DNA of 64,000 nucleotides from Pholiota molesta. Taxonomy: Eukaryota > Basidiomycota > Agaricomycetes > Agaricales > Strophariaceae. The DNA is taken from contig JACGCK010000016.1 in NCBI GenBank assembly GCA_014925825.1, positions 558,001 through 622,000 of the forward strand, read 5' to 3'. A program made the position numbers and the translations under genes. Positions 11,500 through 23,679 of the stretch are shown in pieces; position 1 is the stretch's first letter, and each line of letters begins with the position of its first letter. The notes under the pieces were generated by a model. That model saw nothing but the letters and a program-made list of their open reading frames with translations. It did not search any database and was not told the DNA's origin.

Positions 11500-14030
11500 T
11501 TATTTAAATAAAGAACCTACTTTTGCAAGTATTGGGTAAGTAGAAGTTATTTCTATGGGTTTGATTTTAGTATCAAAGGACATATAATTCAAGAGTTGCT
11601 CAGGCTCAAGCTCACAAGTCATATTACGATGACGAACACTACTACCAGCTACTCCCATTAGTACCCTAGAGAACATATTTATAGTTAATGTGTCTGTCTC
11701 CGAGTTCTGTCGTTGCTCAGCGGATGGTGCCTTCAGCGCCTCTTTATTTTCAGCGAGAATGCGATCACGGCGCTTGTTTTCGCGATTCATCCACGTGGAA
11801 AGATAAAGTGTGACAAGAATAGCAAAGAGGAGGTATCCAATCGCGATGATATGTGGTTTTCGGAATCGATTGGCATTGAGGCTGGGTCTGTAGACGAGGA
11901 CTCTGTAGGACGGTCAGTGTTGTTCCTAATGGCGAAGAATCAAAACCTGCCCAGAAATAGCTCCTATATCGCCTATGGTAATCTGCATCGCGACTGCAAC
12001 TGCACGTTTTGTTTGAGCCGAGACGTTCTCGCCTGGCCAGCTAGAATATCATGAACGATGATATTTTCCATCAAGGACGAGCAGAATTGGAACTGACCTC
12101 AGAAGCAGTGCATTTCCAGTGTATATTCCCGCCGCTGCAAAAAGGGTACCGACGTACTGGGCACCCGCTATAAAACGAAACGTTCAATATCAAATCAAAT
12201 TTGTAAGATTGAATACCAACCCGTCTTAGTGGCTAGTAGGATAATGTATCCTGATAAAATGGGCCATGAGAAGAACATATAGATAGATACTTCACAGAAA
12301 TTCGGGCGAACCTATGATTGCTATCACTGCTGAAGCGATGATCAAAGGGGCCCTGAGATTGATCTTCGACGAGAGCCATACAGTGAGCCAGATAGAGATA
12401 GCAGCAATAGCATTAGGAGGAACAGTCATCCTGGAAGATTCACAAAGTGTTGGCGATTAGTTTCTGTCTGAAACACAACGCTCAATTTTGGATGTCCACC
12501 ACTCACAATTGTGCTTGCCAGCTTGCGAAACCGAGGCCAGCAATAATCGTTGGCTAAAAAGCAGATGGGTTGACCAATTCATGATCCCAGACCAAGAGAA
12601 ACTCACCAAGAACAGACTGTAGGAATACAGAACGAAGGCAAACCCGTGAAAAAGGAAGGCGTAGCCCCAGACAAGATGGTCAGTCAAAGCTTGGCGCACA
12701 TAAGTCCATTCGAATTTTTCGATAAGGCCTGCATCAGAATCTGCATCCAAACGCTCCAAGAGGCGCCTCTTCTCTGATTCTGTGAGCTAACGGCTGCGTA
12801 AGACCAAGAAAAAGGTGTCCTCGTAATTGACATACGAATTCAGCTTTGTGTGGCCAGGTGGGCACAATGAAATATGCCAGCAGGGAAATGACTACCGTGA
12901 GGACACCCTCGAGAATGAAAATCCTATTATTTTGATTAGTAGTAGAATTGTAATTCGAACAAGCATGACATGCCATTCCCAGCCCTTCCGACCGCCCACG
13001 CCGTCCATCTTTCCAATAGCAAACGCAAGAATGCCTGGAACACGCTCCTATCAGTTGGAAACGGGGAAAAAACGCCATAACTCACCGCCAAAAGCTCCCG
13101 CAAGGGCTGCACCTCCAAAAAACACAGCGACTCTCCGACTACGTTCACTTCTGCGGTAATACACAGAGAAGACGTAGATTACTCCAGGAAATAAACCAGC
13201 TTCTGTAACACCGAGCACTGTCATGCCATGGAATGTGAGCAAAAACCAACCGTTTGATAGGCAATACTCACAGAAGCGGATGCCAAATAAGCCTGCCTTA
13301 TTCTTAACGAGACCCTGACAGACACTGACGATTCCCCAAACCAACGTCAATGTAGGCAGCCAGAGCTGCGGGTTGAAGCGCTTCAATCTATGCAAGAAGC
13401 AATTCAACAAGAACTCTCTGAAATACAAATGGGTTATCATCTTACACGATCTGCAAATGGTCGGTCAATGAGTTATAAATTATCTGGTTTTATCTGGTAG
13501 ATTTCAGAGTGATAGACATACATTAGCAGGAATTTCAAATATAACATAGGCTATAAAGTATAGGGCTAATGAAGTGTTGTATTCGGGCGGCGAGACGCGC
13601 AAGTCCTAAAAGACATGTTTGAGTCGCAAGATAAGCAAAATGATAATCTGGCTTCCGCACCGTAACCAAACCAACTATCCTATGAAGACCAATTACAAGT
13701 TCAATGCTGAATCCCAGCAACTAAATATTGAAATACACTGACTTTGCATTTCCGATATTTGTTCTATGAATGGATTTAGTCTGGGTATGTAACAGAGCGT
13801 ATAAGTGCAGATGACGGACCTATCCAAGAAGCTCAACAAATAAAGCAATGTTAAGATTGGAATGAGTCTTAGGATATGGTGTAAGTTGTAGTCATGGGTA
13901 GAGTACATAGGCCCAAGTACCTGAAGTCGATCTTTCTAACGAGAGCTTTATCCTCCGGCGTGTTAAAGTCCTGAATAGTCGTGATCGAGCCTTTTTCAGA
14001 ACCTTTCTCTGATGGGGTCTTGGAAGACAT
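11500..14030 (-). CDS. MFS transporter, Dal5/anion:cation symporter type
   Basis: The start ATG is at 14030. The first exons are 14030-13921, 13867-13820 and 13763 to about 13745, giving RKIDFRLIPILTLLYLLSFLDRTNIGNAK split over three exons, the signature N-terminus of allantoate/nicotinate-type transporters. Further family motifs are YNTSLALYFIAYVIFEIPAN, LGVTEAGLFPGVIYVFSVYY, FFGGAALAGAFGG, IFILEGVLTVVISLLAYF, VPTWPHKAEF, and near the C-terminus LLLSWPGENVS and TKRAVAVAMQITIGD then FRKPHIIAIGY. About twelve membrane helices are expected; it would import a small organic anion across the plasma membrane, substrate unknown. The splices around 13390-13760 and 12440-12500 could not be resolved and may contain missing bases. 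The exact stop is uncertain. Confidence 0.8.
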
Positions 14031-14835
14031 GGTCGGTGGTCGTCAGAAAAAAATTGGGATGCCAGAAAGAGAGGCTAATAGAGTGGTCCCAAATAGCATG
14101 CCTTAAATGCAGAGCGTGCACAAAAAGCATGCACTGAGGTGAAAAGCAAGTCGCGCAAGAGAGCTGGGGAATTGCGCCATGACCGAAAATAAGGCGCCAA
14201 CATTCAAGATGGTTCCTGAGAAGGCCGAGGAGTTTGACGCACGAGAAACTGAGATATAGCGGATCGGAGCCAATCAGATTTAGTTACAACTGGCGTTATC
14301 AGTGAATTCTTTGTTCCTTGACTCGGAGGGGTGGACGAAGCGTTTTCTTGCGAGCTCAAGGATCCACAAAAAGTAAATGCGCTGTCACACTAAGAATGGC
14401 GAGAGTCGAAATGTTTGTGGACTGCAGAGTTAGATTTAGTAGTAGAAATTGACGATTATCAGCAAGGCCTACAGAAACCAAATAAGAGATACTCCCACAT
14501 TTAGTCTAGAAAACAGTCGTCATAGCATGACCGGTCGACAATATACACACGGGAGAGCGCTCAACTTGACGAGGAGATATGATATCACAATGGTTCAAGC
14601 TTGCGATACATCAGAATTGAGGTGGTTTACTGCTGGCGATAGTAAAGTTGACTGTTCTTTTCTCGTTTGCCTTGTACTGCGCCATCCACTGCACTTTTGA
14701 CAAATTCTGCAGGGAGCCTGAAGATGGTGAAGGACAGCAAGATTGCCGAATGCAGACCACCGGCTAGCGTGAGAAAGAATCATTGACGGTGGCTGGCCTT
14801 GAAATGAATAGCCTCTTGCGCAGACGTACACCGTC
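14031..14835. promoter_or_regulatory. Divergent intergenic region between transporter and V-ATPase d genes
   Basis: The 805 bases lie between the starts at 14030 (minus) and 14836 (plus). I saw no convincing coding region; the short frames inside have no family resemblance. It presumably holds both promoters. Confidence 0.5.
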
Positions 14836-16143
14836 ATGGAGGGACTTTTCTTTAATGTAATGTGTTTTTCTTCGCCATATCTCGTTCATATGGCTCAACT
14901 TACATGAAGTTTATATACAGGTTGACAACGGGTTCCTTGAGGCCATCATAAGAGGCTACAAGGCCGGCATTCTGACGCAAAACCAATACTCCAGTTTGGC
15001 GCAGTGCGAGACGTTGGAAGGTGCGCTTTGGCGGGATAGAAATGCTGCATATATGTATTGATTGTGTTCAAGACTTTCGCACACAGCTGTCCTCTACGGA
15101 CTATGGCAACTTCCTCGCTAACGAACCTCTACCGATCTCAACGTCAACGATTGCCGACAAGGCTACGGGCATCTTGGTTGACCAATTCAACTACATTCGA
15201 AACAATGCAGTCCAACCATTAGCCAAATTCTTAGACTACATTACGTGCGCCCTCCCACCTCATTTACAATAAAGATAGTTCTAACAAGTGGTCAATAGCT
15301 ACGGTTATATGATCGACAATGTTGTCCTATTGATCACTGGAACTCTTCACGAGCGCGACACTCATGAACTAATCAGCCGATGCCACCCCTTAGGCGTATT
15401 CGATACCATGCCAGCACTGTGTGTTGCGACGAACGTGGAGGAGCTGTATCAAAGTGTCCTGGTCGAAACCCCACTCGGTGCGCAGCACGCCAGTCTTCTT
15501 CTGACATCCAATCTAAACGCGTGGTTATAGCCCCCTATTTCAGGGAATGCCTTTCTGCAACAGATCTGGACGATCTCAACATCGAGATCATCCGTAACAC
15601 TGTATACAAAGCCTACCTAGAGGATTTCTACAACTTCTGCTCCACTCTCAGCTCGCCTACCTCAGATGTCATGCACAAGATCCTTGCCTTCGAGGCTGAC
15701 CGGCGCACAGTTAACATCACCATCAATTCGTTTGGCACGGAGCTGACCAAGGAGCAGCGGGCCAAGCTCTTCCCAGCCATCGGTCGCCTGTGGCCGGAGG
15801 GTAACAATCAGCTGGCAAGGGCGGACGACATGGATCAAGTTCGTCAGGCCTGTGAAGGCGTCTCGGAATATCGTTCCTTTTTCGCCGACTCCAATAATCC
15901 ACAAGGCAATGGCAATGGTAACGGCCTCGACGACGTCTTTCCACAGCCTCTCATCTCGAAGATCGATTCTTCCGAATGGAAGTTTTCCTCAACAAACAGG
16001 CCTTCTTGCAGCAGTTCCAATATGGTGTTTTCTATAGCTATATGAAGTTGAAGGAGCAGGAGATCCGTAACCTGACCTGGATTGCGGAATGTATTGCTCA
16101 GGATGCCAATGATAGGATAACAGATTATATACCCATCTTTTGA
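14836..16143 (+). CDS. VMA6: V-type ATPase V0 subunit d (Vma6 type)
   Basis: Five exons: 14836-14856 (21 bases), 14921-15020, 15073-15244, 15299-15477 and 15531-16143. The protein starts [20 protein letters not shown] and shows the family body: [59 protein letters not shown] and the C-terminus [12 protein letters not shown]...RITDYIPIF. Subunit d is the cytosolic part of V0 that couples the rotating proteolipid ring to the central stalk of the vacuolar proton pump. One base is missing at the T run 15938-15940: before it the frame reads NGLDDV, after it the other frame gives [16 protein letters not shown] and the true end. Exon lengths sum to 1085, one short of 362 codons. An essential gene is unlikely to be broken, so this is probably a sequence error. 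Confidence 0.93.
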
Positions 16144-16410
16144 TCGCTCTCAAGTTCTCTGTAATGCCCTACATACCAGCATATTCGGACAATGGTAATT
16201 TACCTGTCAATCATGTTTACTAAGTTACACGAAGAACTTGTCTTTGATTGGAAGTATAGTATGCATATATGCTGGGGTGTGATGGTAAAATTACAGTGGA
16301 CTAGGAATACATTCTATCAATGAAGTTGAGCTAACGAATAACAATAATTATAATACAGCATCATGGAAGCAACCAGTTGCATCGGTTCAAATCATCCTAC
16401 CGACCTCAAG

Positions 16411-18572
16411 TCAATCGGCGGTGGCACCAGCTACGAACACGTTGAAGTTGTAGGTCTGAGGGCTTCCCTCGAACGTAAAGTCGTTGGGGCTCAATTCAAG
16501 GACGGTTTTTCCATCGCGTTGAATGACGCCTGTCATGGTGTCGCCAGGTGTAATGGGAACGGCAAGCTTCGATAAGCCCGCTGGCACTTGGAATGTCTTG
16601 GAGGAAGTTGAGGAAGTGGTGAGGGTAACAGTAGCAGGGGCGGTGGCCAGTACGACGGCCCAGACGGCATCTTCCAGCTAAAAACACACAGGCATTCGTT
16701 GAAAGGATTTATTAATATCAAAAAACAAAACGCACGATTCCGAAATTTGAAGGCTGTGGGACAGGATCGGGAGCCTGAGCTTGTGTAGAGTGTGGACGGG
16801 ACCACATAAACAGTTGATCCTTCTCAATGGTAGGGTATTGCCCAGTCTTGAAGGCAGTGGCATAGTACTTCGTCAAGTCAAGCCAAGCTAATGGTAATAG
16901 ACAAGGATTAGAACCGCGTTTGATTAACAAGCAAAATCATTAGAGAAGACACCAACCAGTATGGTTCATCCCATTGGTCCACGCTTGGCTGTTGGGCTGG
17001 TCTCCCTTGATAGGGCCAATGTAGTGTGACTCGCCGTAATCATTCCAGGTCAGAATTTCAGCGATGTCGAATTGACTGCGGTTACTGATCATGGCCTCCC
17101 ATCTCTTCGAGTACAAATGTTGGTCAGCTACGTAAACGAACTGAAAACACTAGTCAGTGATAAGCAGTCAGGTCAAATTCAGTTCGACGCACATTCTTGT
17201 TGAAGGAGTCCGGGCCATAGTGGGTGAAGAACCAAGGCGAGACAGCTCCCATATAGATTTTCTTTGCAGCTTCGCCGTCCCGGGCTTGAATTGTGCCCGA
17301 GAGAGCCTCAAGCCCAGACAAATGCTCCACATCAGTGTCCGTAGACCCAATGAATTGCGAGAGCGCAAGTTGCGTTTGGCTCAGTATAGACGAGACCGAG
17401 GCGGCAATGTTGCTCTCCAAAATACTATTGTCCGCGGTTGCGATGAGAGATTTCGGTGCGTTGTTCCCGCTACTGTCAAATTGCGATAACGCGTTCTGTG
17501 CAAAGGAAGTTGTAATTTGAATGGGCCATCCAGAATTCCACTAAAATACCAACTCAGCTACATTTTTTAACGAGAAGTCAAAGAATGATCGAAACATACA
17601 TTGAAATCGCCATCCATCACATCGGCGAAGTCCTTGAATGTGGTAGGATCAATAAAGAAAGCCGGGACGAAGTAGATCTTGTCCTTGAGATCAGGATGCT
17701 GGGTAAACTGATTTTTCCAGCCGTCCGGGACGCTATCCTGACCAAACTGGCACGTCTCTCCGGAAAAAGTCGAGACAAAAGCACGAGATTCGTATTGCAG
17801 CTGATTAGGGTGAGAGGCGTAGGTGTTGACGAGATTGCGAAGGTTCTGTGCATCGTCGGCAGAGGCACATGGGAGAGACGACATGTCGAGCGACAAGAAG
17901 AGCTTGAAATCAAGGTTGGACTGCTGTGCAGCTTGATATCTACATGTTTGATTTGAGTTCCAAATTATTTGTGTGATGGATTTCAGGGGCACTTACGCAT
18001 CAGATACACGAGCAGGTTCCCATACATCGGTTCCCATGTTCAAAGCGAAGCCGTCGATCCCAGATGCGTGCGCTAGGGAGATGTCGTCTGCCCAGTCTTG
18101 GACCGTGTAGGGGAAAGTATTGCCGACTATATGATGTGCGACCACATATTTAATACCTGAAGCGTCTGTGCTCTGGGAAGGTTGGGGCTCTGAAGTAGGA
18201 GTTGACGTAGGAGCAGGCGTAGAAGACTGCAATGGCGAAGAGGATAGTTCCGAGGTGGTGGTTGCTGCCGATGTAGTAGGTTCTGAGGTAGTAACGGTGT
18301 CGAAAATAGTCGTTTCAGCAACAGAAGAAGAGGTGGAAGTGGGTTCTTCTGAATCGGTGGCTGATATTGGGGTATACTTGTAAGAGCAGTCGCGTCGGAA
18401 GAGACGGTGGTCTGGGGACCAGCGACCAGGGTCATTGTCGTTTGTCGCTTCGCAATCGAGACATATTCGCGCTTCGGACTTCCTCAGAATTTAATGCGGC
18501 GAAAGGAATAACGCCCGCATTCACGATAGAAATGAGCATAACAATATAGATTGCGGTGGTCTTGAAATGCAT
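16411..18572 (-). CDS. Secreted glycoside hydrolase family 71 alpha-1,3-glucanase
   Basis: Six exons on the minus strand: 18572-17997, 17939-17600, 17540-17193, 17140-16957, 16887-16736 and 16677-16411. The N-terminus MHFKTTAIYIVMLISIVNAG is a signal peptide, followed by a Ser/Thr-rich linker (about residues 50-130). The catalytic domain shows GH71 hallmarks: VVAHHIVGNTFPYTVQDW, ASGIDGFALNMGTDVW, LDMSSLPC, YMGAVSPWFFTHYG and EILTWNDYGESHYIGPI. The enzyme would hydrolyse alpha-1,3-glucan in fungal cell walls, for remodelling, autolysis or attack on other fungi. Two one-base gaps in the first exon (near 18453 and 18380) separate the signal peptide from the linker frame; with them the exon length fits the splice phase. 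It lies tail-to-tail with the V-ATPase d gene. Confidence 0.92.
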
Positions 18573-19272
18573 GTCTGTAAAGAATTGGTAAAGAGTGACG
18601 GTCGGCGCGGCCGAGTGAAGAAGATAGCGTCTAGCACGGAGGAAGGAAGGACGAAGAAGGGAGATAATGGCTTATTAGATATGCCATGAGCAACAATAGA
18701 ACCACCAGCGCTAAAGTAGCACAATGCTGTCCAAGGACAATGAAGTCCATCGGCTGTTGTCGGCCCGCGTAGCTTAGTCAGCAACACGCACCGTCCCAAA
18801 CAATACATAATAGTCTCCGTACTCTTCCCCAAGTGTTCCCCACTGTCATCCTCAGGTCATCCTTGTACAGTAATCTATTTCCCAACAGCTGCGCTCATTT
18901 GCTAACGTCTTATCGGATCCGGATTCGGCTTGGCTTGGGCTTGGCCTCAATTCCCTCGATTTTCTCCGAGCTGTTCTCTATTATGCAACATACCTTGGTG
19001 GCTTCATGAACCGGGGCACGCTTACTAGATTGGCAAAGTATGGGGCGTTAAAAATAACAAATCCCGAGGCTAGATTCGAAGCAAGTATTTCTCGCGGTTC
19101 CCCATAAAAAGGCAACATATCTGGTGACCTCTAGTTCTCTTGTCAGAACATACAAGTGCCACTCATCAGCATGGCTCTGCGCATTGTCACCTCATTCAAA
19201 GCACACATAACATTGCAGCATATTACACACTTCACTATCCAGACAATCAAGTGCTCGAAAAGAGTCACCCTT
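18573..19272. other. Upstream region of the GH71 gene
   Basis: The 700 bases upstream of the GH71 start show no coding pattern. They probably hold the GH71 promoter and the 3' region of the Sec14-like gene. Confidence 0.4.
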
Positions 19273-20729
19273 CTACGTTTCTACTTGCTTATCCTCGCCT
19301 CTCTCCGTGCATACTATTACATACCCTCGAAAGGAGACGATAACACATCTGAAAGGATTACAGATCGATCGATTGATCCCTCTCTCCCTCCAGCACAATC
19401 GGAGCATTGAGCCCATCCACAATCTCTTGTGGTTCTGATGCAGCAAGACCCTCATTTTACCTCGAGATTTCGGCCCCCATCCAACCCTCCCTTCCTGCCA
19501 AGGACCAGCCCCACTTAGATGGCATCCACCCACATCGCTGCACGTGCACTTGCCGCCCAGAGACGTTGGTAGATTCTCTGCATCGACCAATTCCAGAAGC
19601 ACATCCTGATAATCACTGCCTAATATGTCAATCTTGGCCACCGTCTCCTTCGATAACCATGGCTTCACCACGCTCCATATCATTGTAAACGTGGCCGGAG
19701 CGTTTATGATCGCCAACTGTCCCATCCTATGACGATTAGCACCGATTATTCAGTTATCAACACCTCCGGAGGAGCGTAGCACGCACGTTTCGGGGTAGTA
19801 ATCCTGCGACACTTGAAAGGCATTCCTGACTAGTGACTTCATATACCAAAATGCACCTAGTCTTTGGTCTTACTTTAGCATTGGGCTAGATGGACGAAAT
19901 TGGGGTCCATCTACACACCCGAATCCTTTAAGGTCGACGATTACGAACGCAGTCCCAATGGACTTGCCAGCTGCACGGGAAGCGGCAGGAAGACACTCTC
20001 TAGTCAGCTATGGGGTAAATTAATACGGTTGTATAGGCGAATATATGCAATGTCATACTTACGCACTCCGCGTTGACGAGGAAAGTTTGCCAATGTCTTT
20101 CTGGTGTGCAGACTTCGTATAGCTTGTTGAGATTCATACCGCCGAAAAATTCGATGTTCAGTGGACGACCTTTCTGTCCAATCCATGTAGTCCATTACAG
20201 AGTGGAAGAAGTCAACAGAACGAACTTTATCGGTCTAGATTTGGGCTGATTAAGTTTGTGACCTACGGGTCATAGAAATAAGGGTTACGGACCTTATGGA
20301 ACCACATTGGCCAACTTTCAAAGACGAGTTCACGCTCGGGATACTTTATTGTATTCGTGAGCGACAGCTTCCCTTATGGACACTAACTGGTGTAATTGAG
20401 TCGTGCAGGAAAGACTACTTACATCAAATGGATCTATGTCCTTATACATTTCGTCGAGTCCAATACCACCCACTGTCTGTCGCCAATGTTGAGCATCTTT
20501 GAACATCTTCTTGGAATGAACTTTCTCGCTCTAAGAAACCTCCTGCGCATCAGAAATATAAAGCATGGATGTCAGGGTCCAATTATATGAAGCGAGTTCA
20601 GCAACCTTTGGGTGCTTACAGTAGAGTCTCATCATCCGTCCCAATTGTATCTCCTTCATGCAAAGCATCTTCGTTAGTGAGCTCCTCTCGAAACTTGGCA
20701 AGAATCTCGGTGTGATTCTGGGCGGTCAT
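19273..20729 (-). CDS. Sec14-like phosphatidylinositol transfer protein (CRAL-TRIO)
   Basis: Start proposed at 20729. Exons: 20729-20620, 20542-20423, 20343-20293, a 9-base exon 20234-20226 (TDK), 20173-20063, 19999-19919, 19856-19787 and 19729 onward. Sec14 family motifs are LLRFLRARKF, YPERELVFESWPMWFHK, KGRPLNIEFFGGMNLNKLYE, TAFVIVDLKGFG, FQVSQDYYPETMGQLAIIN, KIDILGSDYQD and LPTSLGGKCTC then GAGPW. These proteins exchange phosphatidylinositol and phosphatidylcholine at Golgi membranes. The frame breaks near 20514-20520 (KF then MFKD in another frame) and the splice at 19856 does not join cleanly. The start is uncertain because most Sec14 proteins have a longer N-terminus. The C-terminus after GAGPW is also unresolved. 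Confidence 0.87.
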
Positions 20730-21947
20730 TTAGGCTCTTTATCCTCGGGCCTGGCAAGTGAGTACCTTGCGAATAACGAGTCGAAATCTCCTCGAAGCTG
20801 TCAAGAAGGGGTTGTGTCAACGAGTGTGTGATAGGTGGCGTATTGTCTCGGTGCTAAGAACGAGAAGTAGAGAAATGCAGAGCAAGTGTGGGATGGTATT
20901 CGACAACGTACGTTCAGGCCCCTAACGGTGGAATTCCGTGGGAGTTTGTCATAATTGGCCTCCCGATTTGGAGAGTGCCTTGATGATGGTTCCCCGGAAC
21001 GTCATCGGTGTAGAGGACTGCAGGCTATTCATTTCATGAAGCCTCTTCCAGTGGAACCTAGAGCATCAGCCCGGCTATGGAAATTTAGGCAATATTTAGG
21101 GCTAGAGAATACTTCCTGGAGGTGACTTGCTTTAGCAAAGAGGTTGTGTGGGATCGGTGGCGGTGCATGACCAATTACATAAGGAATGACGGCATTCACT
21201 GGTGTCGACCTTTTCCTTCTTGACGAGTAGTTAACCCCATCCTCATTCCCAGACAAACAAAAGCGCATAACGACACGCTCTTCTTCAGGACGATGTATGG
21301 CTAAAGTTTTGTCACTGTGTTATGTATGGCTGAGAAATTCACAGGTCGTACAGGAATCACAACATCACATGATCATACAAAACCACTCAAGCACCTTGAG
21401 GCTGATCATCACGAAGCTCAGCTAAAAGCAACACTATTGGCAGGGCGGATTGCCAGAGCCTGCCGAGCCTGTGAATGATAACTCCCCGTAGTTCTCGCAC
21501 TTAAGTATGCCTTTTGCGGATTTGAAGGCGGAAGACATAGGGAGATAACCGATGAACGGTATATGCTGATCGAGGCGGAACACTTGGAACCCGGTCTTAG
21601 TAGCGTGCAGAACAAAAAGAATGTCAAGATGGGGCATCATCTCCAGGTGTAAACGCATACGCGCATATGTACGTGTTCATGTACATCAAGCAGGACGGTT
21701 CCCAAATGGGATCTTTGGCCGCAGGTCCGCGCAAGAGTATGTATGCCTTCGTCTTCATTAAGTTCTATACTGTGAGCTTATCAGTCGCTGGCATCGCGGA
21801 ATCTCTCTAGCACTTACAGGAAGACATATCGAAGCTTGCTCTAGGTAAAGCCTCCCCTTTCGTTTACGGAGTATATGTCGCGGTCATCGTATCTATCCTC
21901 TAACCTCAGCGACTGCATAGTGTGATACAACGCAACCCTCTATTTTG
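20730..21947. promoter_or_regulatory. Divergent intergenic region (1.2 kb)
   Basis: The region lies between the Sec14-like gene (minus) and an F-box gene (plus). A minus-strand stretch at 21418-21660 has a weakly protein-like composition but no family match I recognise, no clear start and no partner exons. The 5' exon of the Sec14-like gene may lie at 20760-20860. Confidence 0.4.
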
Positions 21948-23513
21948 ATGGGAAATCTCCTCCAACTGGAGTGTCTTCCACTGGATATAATCTTCGAAAT
22001 TTTGGGACATCTTTCTGTTGAAGATATTGTCCGGACCCGTCGAGTGCGCTTTCCTTTCCACACATTGGGTGGCTTCGGACTAAATAAGCTAATTTAGGCA
22101 TGTCGAAGATTGTGGCAAGTAACGTACCAAAGGAACGTTTGGGTCAGCATCTACGAACGCTCGAACCTACTTTTGCCAGAAGGTCCTTTTCCATCCCAGT
22201 GCGAAGCTGAACTAGAATCCCATCTTGTTCGCGCTGCAAAACTAGACCACAATCTGACATCCTCCCGACCAATTGCACTCAGTCGGCGTCGTTTTCCTCG
22301 TATTCTTCCAGCATATGATTTCGATGCTAATGTGATATCCGGTCGATACCTTCAATTAGCGGAAAGAAATAGCATTTCGTGGTATGATCTCGATTCTGGC
22401 GACATGAGCAAACCCATCTTAAACTATCCATGTGCTACTGTCGCACCTATCGCTGGCTACCTCAAATACCAGACCAATGCAAATGGGGAGGGACAAGATA
22501 CCGCTGGGTATCGTTTCTGAGCCACACCCGCCTAAAATGTAAGTTGACCTTTTTATCTATCCCACATTGTAATCACAACTTTACTTTAGCTTTATACTGA
22601 AAGCAAGCTTCGGGGAAACTGGGCGCAAGGTCAAACTGCATGCGAAATTGGAGGCACGCACTGTGACATCCATTCAAATGGGCTATGATTGGCTTTTACC
22701 TATCAAGGAATTTGAGTCACCCAATGACCTGATGAACCTTTTCCATATCCCTTCGCGTTCGACGTTGTATCTACCGATGCATGTACGTTCTGTTTGAGTC
22801 TCCCTCTAAATTCCGCCAGGCTGACGTCCTGATTGACCAGAGCAAAGTACAGAATTTGTCAGATCTGAGCAATTTGAACTATGCCATCACTCCGCGATCC
22901 ATATTTCTCATGTTTTCGGTGCGAAATGAGACGCTTGTTGAGGTATTCCCTCTGCCACATTATACGGGGGCCATAGTTCGCCCATCGACCTCTGGATGCC
23001 TTGTACGGTCGCATTCTGGTACATATCCGCACGCCATATCAACACTAAAAATTGTCGAGACGTTTCCATGTTGGCCAGGAGGTTGCTTGAAGATACAGTC
23101 CATGCCTCAGGGTACGCATACATCCTTCCTTGCACTTGTTACGTAAATCGTTCGCCAACCACATGGACGTCGAAAATCGGCCTTCATTTTTTCGATGCGG
23201 CGGTGGACCCACATGGAGCCCTCACATTCACTACTCAATCCCAAACAATATTAAACGTGGGAATCGCCACCACATCTCTGTCATTGAGCTCGCGAGCAGG
23301 GATATGTTTAGCGGTGACCCACTCTTCTCCGGGTCCTGCCATATTGGCCCATCGTATCGAAAGACACCAAAATTCTGGATGCAACATGACCACTAGGGCT
23401 ATCAAACTACCGGATGGCGAGTCGAGTCGAGAGATGCTGGCTTTCGATGGCTATAGGGGAAGACTATGCCTAATTACGGGTGGACTTACATCGATATCCT
23501 GGATTACGCTTAA
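21948..23513 (+). CDS. F-box protein with beta-propeller-like C-terminal part
   Basis: Start at 21948: MGNLLQLECLPLDIIFEILG, continuing LSVEDIVRTRR then ACRRLWQVT across the first intron (exons 21948-22043 and from 22098). This is a typical N-terminal F-box. The rest resembles the beta-rich domain common in Agaricomycete F-box proteins (VISGRYLQLAERNSISWYDLD, FVLKASF-like strands, REMLAFDGYRGRLCLI) and ends WTYIDILDYA at 23513. The reading frame changes near 22490, 22775 and the GGG at 23478-23480; the last change separates RLCLITG from WTYIDILDYA by one missing base. The likely role is SCF substrate adaptor, target unknown. Confidence 0.75.
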
Positions 23514-23679
23514 TGATATTCCAAATGATTATTTCACTTTTTGTATTGACATCACGACCACATTGGTATCCAAAATATATACCCAGTAACATCCCAACTT
23601 GTAACATCCAACTTCAAGTAGAATCTCAGGTACTACTCCCTTCGAAGGTTGGATCTTCAGCGGATTCAACAACAGCATT

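Noticed and set aside
1762..15940. Programmed ribosomal frameshifting as the cause of frame breaks
   Set aside because: The sites share no slippery heptamer or downstream structure I can see, occur in unrelated genes and several times per gene, and all fit one missing base.
21418..21658. Possible minus-strand exon with protein-like composition
   Set aside because: No start, splice partner or recognisable family; kept only as a note in the intergenic entry.
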